DNA from: Nocardia sp.
GTDB taxonomy: Bacteria > Actinomycetota > Actinomycetes > Mycobacteriales > Mycobacteriaceae
DNA: 7,330 nucleotides
Reading direction: 5' to 3'
Assembly (NCBI GenBank): GCA_013361595.1
Contig: JABFXT010000789.1
Span: 1-7,330 of the forward strand
The translations under genes and the position numbers were made by a program. This document shows, piece after piece, positions 1 to 6,400 of this stretch. The notes beneath the pieces were generated by a model. That model saw nothing but the letters and a program-made list of their open reading frames with translations. It searched no databases and was not told the origin of the DNA. Position 1 is the stretch's first letter. Each line of letters starts with the position of its first letter.

Positions 1-207
1 CTGGCCGTCCCGGCCGCCGCCCCGTGGATGAAGATCAGCGAGGCGGTCGATTATCTGCGGTCGGTGGCGCCGCGGCTGGCTTTCCCCATCCATTACGGGA
101 TCATCGCCGAACCGGCGTGGGGCGTGTATTTCAGCCGCCTCGACGAGATGCGCAAGGCCGATACCGAATTCACGATCCTGCGGCCGGAGAACGACGCCGA
201 ACTCTGA
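1..207 (+). CDS. Metallo-beta-lactamase-fold hydrolase, C-terminal part (5' truncated by window)
   Basis: The frame is open from the first base and ends at TGA 205-207, giving the last 68 residues of a longer protein. Visible features are a PAAAPWMKISEAV segment (about residues 4-16 of the fragment), then LAFPIHYGIIAEPAWGVYF (27-44) and a short tail. The P-I-H-Y-G block, with His31 of the fragment, matches the last metal-binding histidine of the UlaG/YtkL-like branch of MBL-fold hydrolases (Lactamase_B_3 type), in which the strand before the C-terminal helix ends in 'P-hydrophobic-H-x-G'. The main HxHxDH metal motif would lie upstream of the window, so catalytic competence and substrate cannot be judged. 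The gene converges on the M20 peptidase gene with only 8 bp between the two stop codons, and no terminator hairpin is obvious there. The family call is reasonably safe; a specific function is not. Confidence 0.75.
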   Translation: MAVPAAAPWMKISEAVDYLRSVAPRLAFPIHYGIIAEPAWGVYFSRLDEMRKADTEFTILRPENDAEL

Positions 208-215
208 GCGCCGGG

Positions 216-1577
216 TCAGCGGGTGTAGGTCGACAGGAACAGCGCCTCGGCGAGCGCCAGGTGTTCGATCTCGCTCGGGTCGACGCTTTCGTTCGGTGCG
301 TGGATCAGGCAGCGCGGTTCCTCGACGCCGAGCAGCATGATCTCGGCGTCGGGATAGGTGTCGGCGAAGACATTGCAGAGCGGGATCGAACCGCCCTGCC
401 CCTGCGTGGTCGCGGGCCGGCCGTAGGACGCGGCCAGCGCGGCCTCCATCGCGGTGCGAGCGGGACCACCGCGACCGGACCGGAACGCCGCCCCGGTCCC
501 CTCCGGTTCCACGGTGAGCTTCGCCTGCCAGGGCGTGTGTGCTTCCAGGTGGGACAGCAGTGCCCGGTAGGCGGTGCCGGGGTCGGTTCCGGGTGGGATC
601 CGCAGGTTGAGGCGGGCCCGGGCCCGGGGTTGGACCGCGGCCGAGGAACCGACGACATCGGGGGCGTCGATTCCGAGCACCGTCAGCGCCGGCCGGGCCC
701 ACAACATATCGGCGACCGTCCCGTCGCCCAGCAGGCCGACACCGTCGAGCACGCCGGCGTCGGTCCGGAACTGTTCGGCCGGATACTGCACACCGGGCCA
801 GGTCCCGGCACCTGTCAGACCGTCCACCGTCGTGTTCCCGTGCTCGTCGCGCAGGGAACCCAGCAAGCGGATCAGGGCGGCCAGCGCGTCCGGGGCAGCG
901 CCCCCGTACATACCCGAATGGACCGGCCCGGCAAGGGTTTCCACTGTTACGACCACGTTCACGTTGCCGCGCAGGGTCTCGGTGAAGGTCGGCACGCCCA
1001 CGGCGAAGTTACCGCTGTCCAGCACCACGATGGCGTCGGCGCGCAGTAGTTGCGGATTCGCCTCGACGAACCGCTCCAATCCGCCGGTCCCCTGCTCCTC
1101 CGAACCTTCCGCGACCAGCGTCACCCCGACCGGCAGGTCGGGACCCAGCGCCCGCAGCGCGGTCAGGTGGACGACGGTATTGCCCTTGCAGTCGGCCGCG
1201 CCGCGGCCGTACCACCGGCCGTCCCGCTCCGTGAGTTCCCAGACCGGTGTATGCCAGGCCGTCTCGTCGAGCGGCGGCTGTACGTCGTAGTGGCAGTAGA
1301 GCAGTACCGTCGGCGCGCCGGGTGGGGCGGGCCGGGAGGCGATGACCGCGGTGCTGCCGTCCGGGGTCTCGTGTAGCCCGGCATCGGTGAGCCCGGCCGC
1401 GACGAACGCGTCGGCGACCCAGCGGGCGGCCCGTTCGCATTCCTCGGCCGGGAACTGCCGTGGATCGGCGACCGAGCGGAACGCGACGAGTTCGGCCAGA
1501 TCGGCGCGGGCGCGCGGCATCAATCCGGCTACCCGTTCGCGCAGTCCGGCGGTGGCCGGATGGTCGGCGGAGCTCAT
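216..1577 (-). CDS. M20 family metallo-dipeptidase (CNDP/PepV-like)
   Basis: A 453-residue cytosolic zinc peptidase; no signal peptide is seen. The M20 metal and catalytic residues are all present and in order: H97 and D99 in CHYDVQPP, the metal-bridging D129 in GRGAADCKGN, the catalytic base E160 and zinc ligand E161 in EGSEEQGTGG, D187 in VVLDSGN, and H426 in LIHAPNES. The dimerisation (lid) domain lies between about residues 205 and 365 and contains H220 (GPVHSGMYGG), which in this family reaches across the dimer to the substrate. The length matches the 450-470 residues usual for M20 dipeptidases annotated as 'dipeptidase' or 'M20/M25/M40 hydrolase'. Expected role: hydrolysis of dipeptides or similar short peptides, feeding amino-acid recycling; exact specificity cannot be read. 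The frame could begin at GTG 1586, but that GTG is part of the ribosome site GAGGTGA that serves ATG 1577, so ATG is chosen. It lies 148 bp downstream of the MarR gene on the same strand and may be its target. Confidence 0.93.
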   Translation of the reverse strand: MSSADHPATAGLRERVAGLMPRARADLAELVAFRSVADPRQFPAEECERAARWVADAFVAAGLTDAGLHETPDGSTAVIASRPAPPGAPTVLLYCHYDVQPPLDETAWHTPVWELTERDGRWYGRGAADCKGNTVVHLTALRALGPDLPVGVTLVAEGSEEQGTGGLERFVEANPQLLRADAIVVLDSGNFAVGVPTFTETLRGNVNVVVTVETLAGPVHSGMYGGAAPDALAALIRLLGSLRDEHGNTTVDGLTGAGTWPGVQYPAEQFRTDAGVLDGVGLLGDGTVADMLWARPALTVLGIDAPDVVGSSAAVQPRARARLNLRIPPGTDPGTAYRALLSHLEAHTPWQAKLTVEPEGTGAAFRSGRGGPARTAMEAALAASYGRPATTQGQGGSIPLCNVFADTYPDAEIMLLGVEEPRCLIHAPNESVDPSEIEHLALAEALFLSTYTR

Positions 1578-1583
1578 GGCTGT

Positions 1584-1589
1584 CACCTC
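1584..1589 (-). promoter_or_regulatory. Shine-Dalgarno site of the M20 dipeptidase gene
   Basis: The minus strand reads GAGGTG, then six bases (ACAGCC), then ATG at 1577. This is an almost ideal Shine-Dalgarno sequence and spacing. The alternative GTG start at 1586 lies inside the site itself, so this decides the start at 1577. Confidence 0.75.
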
Positions 1590-1725
1590 GGTCGTCTCGT
1601 CGATCTTCCGGTAGGCGCACCCGCGCCCCGGCGCAACGGTCCGAGGGCGGCGATCCCGTTCACCGACACCGTATCCCGGGTGCCGGTATCGCCGGCGGGC
1701 CGCCGCCGTGTCCGATGAGCGCGGG

Positions 1726-2244
1726 TCAGCCCGGACGCTCCGGTTCCGCGTCGCGCACCGGGCACGGGGCGGCGATCGCGCATATTCCGCGCTCGCAGAG
1801 GCGGCACAGCAGATCGGCGTTATCGATATCGGCGTGCAGACCGGTCAGCAGTTTGCCCAGCAGGGTGGCCAGAGTGTCGCGTTCGGACGCGTCCAGCGGG
1901 GTGAGCACCTGCGCCAACCCCTCCGCACGCGCGGTGAGGATATCCGCGGCGGCCCGGCGGCCGCGCGCGGTGAGACGGACCGCGACCTCGCGGCCCCGCC
2001 CAGGCCGGCGCTCCACGAGCTCCCGCCGCAGCAGGGTGTCGATCATGCGCGCCGCGGCCGGCTGGCTGGAGCCCACCCGGCGGCCCAGTTCGGTGCCGCT
2101 CAACCCGGGCGAACCGGCCAGGACCACCAGCGCCGCCGCCGCGCTCGCCCCGATACCTGTGTCGTCGGTGACCCGTTCGAGCATCAGATCGGTGACCGCC
2201 AGGGCCGTGGCGCCGAGTAGGTTCGCGGACCGGCGATCATGCAT
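1726..2244 (-). CDS. MarR-family transcriptional regulator with a four-cysteine C-terminal tail
   Basis: A 172-residue winged-helix regulator. The HTH lies around residues 50-76 (LSGTELGRRVGSSQPAAARMIDTL), with SSQPAAARMI as the recognition helix. A basic wing follows at about 78-95 (RRPGRGREVAVRLTARG). The flanking N- and C-terminal helices would form the MarR dimer interface. The last 30 residues contain a C-x2-C-x4-C-x5-C arrangement (C147, C150, C155, C161, in LCRLCERGICAIAAPCPV), which could bind a metal or sense redox state. Similar CRLC...CPV tails occur, as I recall, in a subset of MarR proteins. The start at ATG 2244 sits inside a 17-bp palindrome, and no Shine-Dalgarno sequence precedes it, so the message may be leaderless. 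The palindrome suggests autoregulation. The downstream M20 gene (148 bp away, same strand) is the likeliest other target; the ligand is unknown. Confidence 0.9.
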   Translation of the reverse strand: MHDRRSANLLGATALAVTDLMLERVTDDTGIGASAAAALVVLAGSPGLSGTELGRRVGSSQPAAARMIDTLLRRELVERRPGRGREVAVRLTARGRRAAADILTARAEGLAQVLTPLDASERDTLATLLGKLLTGLHADIDNADLLCRLCERGICAIAAPCPVRDAEPERPG

Positions 2245-2255
2245 GACTCATGCAT
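2239..2255. promoter_or_regulatory. 17-bp palindromic operator over the MarR start codon
   Basis: The sequence ATGCATGA-C-TCATGCAT has perfect 8-bp arms around one central base. It covers the MarR start codon (2244-2242) and extends to the position expected for a -10 element if transcription begins at the A of the ATG (minus-strand TATGCA at 2256-2251, that is -12 to -7). Its size and symmetry fit MarR dimer operators, which are usually 16-20 bp palindromes. Binding here would block RNA polymerase directly. The palindrome is seen in the sequence; its identity as the operator of this regulator is inferred from position. Confidence 0.65.
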
Positions 2256-2315
2256 AACACGGCGGCGGGGCCGCGTTCGTTCCGATTTCCGCCGCCACCG
2301 TCCGGGGAAGTGGGA

Positions 2316-2350
2316 TCCGCCGCCCCGCTATCGCCGAATGGGGCGGCGGA
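2316..2350 (-). terminator. GC-rich hairpin after the DUF2334 gene
   Basis: A perfect 11-bp inverted repeat (TCCGCCGCCCC at 2316-2326, GGGGCGGCGGA at 2340-2350) with a 13-nt loop starts 3 bp beyond the DUF2334 stop codon at 2354. No U-tract follows on the minus strand. That is normal for putative actinobacterial terminators, but it means termination is inferred from structure and position only. It would separate the DUF2334 and MarR transcripts. Confidence 0.6.
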
Positions 2351-2353
2351 GTC

Positions 2354-3055
2354 TCACGCCGCGCGTACCGCGCGAACCGGTTCCCAGCGGTACACCTCGC
2401 TGCGTGCTCCGTGGTAGAGCGCGAGATCCACGGCATCGAGCACCGCCTGCCGGGGGCCCGGCCGGCCCAGCTGCGCGGCCGAGACGGCCAGACGCAACAC
2501 TCCCCCGCGCCGCGCGGTGCGAGCCGCGCCCAGCACCAGCGCGCGACACCACCAGGGCTCGGCGCGGAATCCTTCGCCGATTCCGTACACCCGCGCCTTC
2601 TGCACCGCGTCGCGCTCCAGGTCGTGGATACCGGTCAGTCCGAGCGAGAGCCGGAACCCGGCTTCGGGCAGAACCGACAGCGCCCCGGCAGATACGTCCC
2701 AACGGGGCGCGGCGAACAACCTGGTTCGCAGCCCGACCTGCTCCATGATCCGATCCGCCGCGGTCAGCCGCAGCAGCGCCTCGTGCCGGGGTAGCGTCGC
2801 GAATTCGGCCCGGCGCCGTTTCGTGGCGGCCTGGTCGTACCCGTGCAACACCACCGCGTCGCCACGACCGCGGCGGCCACGCAGCCACGCCTGGGTGGTG
2901 GGGTCGTCGGTCAGCCGGTATCCGCCCCTCAGGCGCGGCGCCACCAACAACGACAATCGCACCCCGCGCTGATCCATCTCCTCGGCGAATCCGATCGCCG
3001 CGTCCCGGGTGGCTTCCCGGACGCCCGACACCGAAACGAGCAGCTCAGCGTTCAT
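2354..3055 (-). CDS. DUF2334 family, polysaccharide deacetylase-like protein
   Basis: A 233-residue protein that I recognise as the actinobacterial DUF2334 type, related to the NodB carbohydrate-esterase-4 fold. The N-terminal strand MNAELLVSVSG is followed by a helix and the SLLVAPRLRGGYRL block (about 35-48). Next come VVLHGYDQAATKRRRAEF (68-85), with H71 and D74 in the position where the family keeps polar, possibly metal-binding residues, and LFAAPRW (113-119), which resembles NodB motif 3. The C-terminal part is EGFRAEPWWC (161-170) and a final helix (PGPRQAVLDAVDLALYHG). No signal peptide is seen, so it is probably cytosolic. The canonical NodB DD and HxxxH motifs are not intact, so deacetylase activity is unproven. 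The frame stays open upstream to GTG/ATG codons around 3112-3247, but the homologous region begins at MNAELL and the upstream stretch carries a non-coding DNA repeat, so ATG 3055 is preferred. Only a weak ribosome site is visible. Terminator-like hairpins lie before and after the gene, suggesting a single-gene unit. Confidence 0.85.
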   Translation of the reverse strand: MNAELLVSVSGVREATRDAAIGFAEEMDQRGVRLSLLVAPRLRGGYRLTDDPTTQAWLRGRRGRGDAVVLHGYDQAATKRRRAEFATLPRHEALLRLTAADRIMEQVGLRTRLFAAPRWDVSAGALSVLPEAGFRLSLGLTGIHDLERDAVQKARVYGIGEGFRAEPWWCRALVLGAARTARRGGVLRLAVSAAQLGRPGPRQAVLDAVDLALYHGARSEVYRWEPVRAVRAA

Positions 3056-3086
3056 ATGTCGACCATGGCAGGCGCAGGTGTCCGTG

Positions 3087-3150
3087 ACGTGCAATACCGA
3101 TGACCGCCGCATGCAGGGCCGGTAACCGGCACGTGCGATACCGATGACCG
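3087..3150. repeat. Pair of 20-bp direct repeats upstream of the DUF2334 gene
   Basis: ACGTGCAATACCGATGACCG (3087-3106) and ACGTGCGATACCGATGACCG (3131-3150) differ at one base and are 44 bp apart start to start. The 44-bp offset puts the two copies in different reading frames, so the match is conserved as DNA and not as peptide. Between them is the 13-bp palindrome GCCGGT-A-ACCGGC (3118-3130). The pair lies 32-95 bp upstream of the DUF2334 start codon, where a promoter and regulator sites would be expected. The right-hand copy overlaps the first arm of the ptrB terminator hairpin. Confidence 0.7.
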
Positions 3151-3182
3151 GGCGGCGAACATCCGATCGGATCGCCGCCCGG
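3148..3182 (-). terminator. GC-rich hairpin after the oligopeptidase gene
   Basis: CCGGGCGGCGA (3148-3158) and TCGCCGCCCGG (3172-3182) form a perfect 11-bp stem with a 13-nt loop, 6 bp beyond the TAG stop at 3191-3189. The loop itself contains the palindrome TCCGATCGGA. There is no U-tract on the minus strand. Stem and loop lengths match those of the hairpin after the DUF2334 gene. Confidence 0.6.
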
Positions 3183-3188
3183 CTCGGC

Positions 3189-5354
3189 CTACTTCTCGCC
3201 GAGACCCACGGTGTCCAGCACCCAGGCGTACTCGAAGGCGACCTCACGCCATTTCTCGTACCGCCCGCTGACCCCGCCGTGCCCGGCGCTCATCTCCGTC
3301 TTCAGCAGCAGCGGGGCATCGCCGGTTTTGGTGGCACGCAGTTTCGCGACCCATTTCGCCGGCTCCACGTACAGCACCCGGGTGTCGTTGATGCTGGTGA
3401 TCGCCAGAATCGCCGGATAATCCTGCGCCACGACGTTCTCATAGGGCGAATACGACTTCATGTACTCGTAGACGTCCTTGTCCGCCAGCGGATTCCCCCA
3501 CTCGTCCCATTCGATCACCGTCAACGGCAGCGACGGATCGAGAATCGAGGTGAGCGGATCGACGAACGGCACGTTGGCCAGCACACCCGCGAAGAGGTCC
3601 GGCGCGATATTGGCCACCGCACCCACCAGCAGTCCGCCCGCGCTACCACCGTCGGCGATCATCCGATCCGGGGCGGTGACCCCGCCCTCCACGAGATGCC
3701 TCGCGCAGGAGACGAAATCGGTGAAGGTGTTCTTCTTGGTGAGGGTTTTGCCGTTCTCGTACCAGAGCCGGCCCATTTCGCCGCCGCCGCGCACATGGGC
3801 GACAGCGAAGACCATACCGCGGTCGAGCAGCGACAACCGCGATACCGAGAAGCCCGGATCCATGCTCGCCTCGTAGGAACCGTATCCGTAGAGCAGCAGG
3901 GGCTTCGGCCCCGCGACCCGATCGGTGTCGCGGCGGGCGACGATCGAGATGGGGATGCGGGTACCGTCCTCGGCCACCGCCCAATCCCGGTGCTGCACAT
4001 AGTCGCCGGCATCGTAACCGCCGAGCACCGGCTGCTCCTTGCGCAGCAGCAGCGCACCCGTCTCCACCACATAGTCGAAGACCTGGGTCGGGGTGATGAA
4101 CGAGGTGAGACCGAGCCGCAGCGTCGGCTGATCCCACTCCGGGCACGACCCGAGCCCGGCGCTGTAGAGCTCCAGCTCGAATTCGAGTTCCCGCAGGTCG
4201 CCGTAGCCGTCCGCGGTCAGCGGCCATACCGCGACCCGGGACAGCGCCTCCCGGCGATAGCTGAGCACCAGTTGCCCGGCGAAGGCGTCGACATCCTCGA
4301 GCCGCACATCGTCGCGGTGCCCGATGAGCGTGCGCAGCTGTGCCGGGTCCTCGGCCGGGGCGTCGGCGAGCACGAAATTCTCCGCCTTCACCCCGTCGAC
4401 CACGTCGTTGTGCAGGATAAGGAATCGATCCCGCCCCGCCACCACCGCGTGTTCCGCCGAATACTCGACCCCCTCGCGGCGGGGCAGCAGCACCCGGAAC
4501 TCACCGGTCGGATCGTCGGATTCCAGTACCCAGCCCTCGGTGGTGATCTTGGACCCCACCCAGATCATGAGGTACTTCTCCGACCTGGTGGCACCGACAC
4601 TCACCCAGTAGCGCGCGTCGGGCTCGTGGAAGACCCGCACATCGGCGGCCGAGCTATCGCCCAGCCGATGCCGCCACACGGTATCGGGTCGCCAGGATTC
4701 GTCGACGGTCTGATAGAAGACATGGGTGCCGTCCAGCGACCAGGTCGCACCGGGGGCGGTCCGCGGGATCTCGTCGCCGAGCAGCTCGCCGGAGCGCAGA
4801 TCCAGGAACCGCAGCGTATAGCGCTCATCACCGGCGGTATCCACCGAGAAGGCCAGCAGGTTTCCGTCGTGGCTCACCGAGAACGCGCCGAGGGCGAAGA
4901 AATCGTGACCCTCGGCCAGCACATTGCTGTCCAGCAGCACCTGCTCGCCGGGGATCTCCGCGCCGGTCGTCAACTGCGGCGGCGTCCAAGCATCGATGCC
5001 GGTGGCCGTGGCGTCGATCGGGCACCGGCAGTGCACGCCGTACTGTTTACCCTCGAAACTGCGCGAGTAGTACCAGTAGTCGCCCAGCCTGGTCGGCACC
5101 GACAGATCGGTTTCCTGGGTGCGGCTCTTGATCTCGTCGAAGATCTTCTCGCGCAGCGGCGCCAGATGCGCCGTCCGGGCCTCCGTATAGGCGTTCTCGG
5201 CCTCGAGGTGGGCGATGACCTCCGGGTTCTCCTTGTCCCGCAGCCATTCGTATTCGTCGACGAACAGATCGCCGTGGTGTACCCGCTCGAACGGAACCGT
5301 CTTCGCCGTGGGCGCGACCGCCGCGGCGGTTACCGGACTACCACTGTCAGCCAT
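3189..5354 (-). CDS. ptrB: S9A family serine peptidase, oligopeptidase B (protease II) type
   Basis: A 721-residue prolyl-oligopeptidase-family enzyme, close to the 680-720 residues usual for oligopeptidase B. The N-terminal segment FERVHHGDLFVDEYEWLRDKENPEV is typical. A beta-propeller (about 75-440) gates the active site, and the alpha/beta-hydrolase domain (about 450-721) follows. The triad can be placed as S571 (GGSAGG), D657 (SINDTRV) and H692 (SAGHGGVSGRYEK); the Ser-Asp and Asp-His spacings of 86 and 35 residues match known oligopeptidases B. The segment IEWDEWGNP supplies E615 and D617 at the offset of the two acidic residues (Glu576/Glu578 in the E. coli enzyme, from memory) that set preference for Arg/Lys at P1; here the second is Asp. 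It should cut small peptides after basic residues in the cytosol; no signal peptide is present. The frame opens at GTG 5405, but ATG 5354, preceded by GGTGGTGG, starts at the family's N-terminus. As I recall, M. tuberculosis carries this gene split in two (ptrBa/ptrBb); here it is intact. Confidence 0.93.
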   Translation of the reverse strand: MADSGSPVTAAAVAPTAKTVPFERVHHGDLFVDEYEWLRDKENPEVIAHLEAENAYTEARTAHLAPLREKIFDEIKSRTQETDLSVPTRLGDYWYYSRSFEGKQYGVHCRCPIDATATGIDAWTPPQLTTGAEIPGEQVLLDSNVLAEGHDFFALGAFSVSHDGNLLAFSVDTAGDERYTLRFLDLRSGELLGDEIPRTAPGATWSLDGTHVFYQTVDESWRPDTVWRHRLGDSSAADVRVFHEPDARYWVSVGATRSEKYLMIWVGSKITTEGWVLESDDPTGEFRVLLPRREGVEYSAEHAVVAGRDRFLILHNDVVDGVKAENFVLADAPAEDPAQLRTLIGHRDDVRLEDVDAFAGQLVLSYRREALSRVAVWPLTADGYGDLRELEFELELYSAGLGSCPEWDQPTLRLGLTSFITPTQVFDYVVETGALLLRKEQPVLGGYDAGDYVQHRDWAVAEDGTRIPISIVARRDTDRVAGPKPLLLYGYGSYEASMDPGFSVSRLSLLDRGMVFAVAHVRGGGEMGRLWYENGKTLTKKNTFTDFVSCARHLVEGGVTAPDRMIADGGSAGGLLVGAVANIAPDLFAGVLANVPFVDPLTSILDPSLPLTVIEWDEWGNPLADKDVYEYMKSYSPYENVVAQDYPAILAITSINDTRVLYVEPAKWVAKLRATKTGDAPLLLKTEMSAGHGGVSGRYEKWREVAFEYAWVLDTVGLGEK

Positions 5355-5356
5355 GG

Positions 5357-5364
5357 CCACCACC
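5357..5364 (-). promoter_or_regulatory. Probable ribosome site of the oligopeptidase gene
   Basis: The minus strand reads GGTGGTGG immediately upstream of ATG 5354. The distal GGTGG has a spacing of five bases. It is a moderate Shine-Dalgarno match and supports ATG 5354 over the upstream GTG at 5405. Confidence 0.45.
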
Positions 5365-5426
5365 GTAGCGGCCCGCACCGGAGCACCGCGGAGACCGTCG
5401 CGCACGGGCCCGCCGGACCGATCCGC

Positions 5427-6386
5427 TCAGGCCCCGATCGCGGGGCCGATGGTCGGCCAGGAAGCCTGCAGATGGTCGTTCCAGTACGACCAGGAATGCG
5501 TACCGACCGGGCTGTAATCGACCCGGATCGGCAGCCCCGCCGCGCGGGCCCGGTGTTCGAAGGCGATCACACAGGTATCGACCGCGAACTCGATCGGCCC
5601 GCCGAGCACGATGTTCTCCGGCAGCTGCGGCTTCAACTCCAGCTCGTGTGGTCCGGGCAGGCCCGTCCCGGTCGACAGGAACAGGGTCTTACCGCGCAGC
5701 CGGTCCAGCATGAGCGCCGGATCGTGGGCCGCCCAATCCGGGCCCCCGCCCGGACCCCACATATTGTCCGGGTTGCCGCCCCTGGTCATGATCGAGAACT
5801 GCACCGCCCCGGTCGCCAGCCCGGTATCCGGGCAGGCGCTGTACCCCGCGACCGCCGTGTACAGCGCGGGATGCCGGGCCGCGAGGATATAGGCGGCGTG
5901 CCCGCCCATCGACAGACCACCGATCGCGTTCTGCCCGTTACCGGCGAATTCGCCGTCGATGATCGGTGGCAGCTCCTGGGTCAGGAAGGTCTCCCACCGG
6001 TAGTGGCCGAACGCCGGATCGTCACGCTGCCAGTCGGTGAAATAGCTGGCCTTCCCGCCGACCGGCAGCACGACGTTCACGTTCTTACCGAGGAAGAACC
6101 GTTCGGCGCCGGTGGCGTTGGTCCAGGTGCTCTGCCCGACACCCGGATCGAGCCCGTCGAGCAGGTAATAACTGGGCCGGCCACCGCCACCCGCCGGGTG
6201 CAGGACCTGTACCTGCACCACCTGATTCATGGCGGGAGAGGCGATGAACACCGCCGACCGCGTGGGGCTGAGTTCGTCGATCCGCACGATCTCCGCCGCG
6301 GCGGCCGGCGCGGGCCGGAGAACGGGCAGTCCGGCAGCCAAACCGATCACCCCCAGCATCAGCACAGCTATCCGTAAATACCGCAC
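5427..6386 (-). CDS. Secreted antigen-85-like esterase / mycolyltransferase family protein
   Basis: A 319-residue alpha/beta-hydrolase of the esterase D / antigen 85 family (PF00756 type). Residues 1-31 form a Sec signal peptide: basic MRYLR, a hydrophobic core (IAVLMLGVIGLAAGL) and the APAAAA cleavage region, so it should act in the cell envelope or outside. The mature part follows the Ag85 plan: YYLLDGLD (73-80), VVLPVGGKASYFTDW (105-119), YRWETFLTQELP (129-140), the nucleophile elbow GLSMGG with S159, NMWGPGGGPDW (208-218) and GTHSWSYW with H297. The catalytic acid is less clear: by alignment in my head the Ag85 Glu falls near E266-D270. True Ag85 proteins transfer mycolates between trehalose esters, but relatives of this type may be lipid or trehalose-ester hydrolases, so mycolyl transfer is not assumed. 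The start is GTG 6386, strongly supported by AGGGAGG seven bases upstream. Codon 4 is the rare leucine codon TTA. It lies 72 bp upstream of ptrB. Confidence 0.9.
   Translation of the reverse strand: MRYLRIAVLMLGVIGLAAGLPVLRPAPAAAAEIVRIDELSPTRSAVFIASPAMNQVVQVQVLHPAGGGGRPSYYLLDGLDPGVGQSTWTNATGAERFFLGKNVNVVLPVGGKASYFTDWQRDDPAFGHYRWETFLTQELPPIIDGEFAGNGQNAIGGLSMGGHAAYILAARHPALYTAVAGYSACPDTGLATGAVQFSIMTRGGNPDNMWGPGGGPDWAAHDPALMLDRLRGKTLFLSTGTGLPGPHELELKPQLPENIVLGGPIEFAVDTCVIAFEHRARAAGLPIRVDYSPVGTHSWSYWNDHLQASWPTIGPAIGA
5430..5447 (-). terminator. Possible hairpin overlapping the end of the esterase gene
   Basis: GGCCCCG (5430-5436) and CGGGGCC (5441-5447) form a perfect 7-bp stem with an ATCG loop, inside the last codons of the esterase gene and touching its stop codon. 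It may act as a terminator or an mRNA-end stabiliser before ptrB. It could also be chance in such GC-rich coding sequence, and no U-tract follows. Confidence 0.3.
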
Positions 6387-6393
6387 GTTCGCA

Positions 6394-6400
6394 CCTCCCT
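6394..6400 (-). promoter_or_regulatory. Shine-Dalgarno site of the esterase gene
   Basis: The minus strand reads AGGGAGG, then seven bases (TGCGAAC), then GTG at 6386. It is the strongest ribosome site in the window and fixes the GTG start. That start in turn places a complete signal peptide at the N-terminus. Confidence 0.8.

Noticed and set aside
24..1049. A 341-codon + strand open frame opposite the M20 gene
   Set aside because: It is antisense in the same codon register as the M20 gene, with no domain or ribosome site. The minus-strand frame carries the complete M20 metal-binding set.
3056..3247. N-terminal extension of the DUF2334 protein (64 more residues in frame)
   Set aside because: The extension has no recognisable fold, runs through the ptrB terminator hairpin and ptrB stop, and carries the non-coding direct repeat. 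Homology begins at MNAELL.
3144..6377. A 1,077-codon open frame on the + strand, antisense to ptrB and the esterase gene
   Set aside because: It is in exact codon register with both minus-strand genes, so it stays open simply because they lack TTA, CTA and TCA codons. The translation is rich in Arg, Gly, Pro and His with no recognisable domain, while the minus-strand frames show clear catalytic motifs. It ends exactly at the esterase TTA codon.
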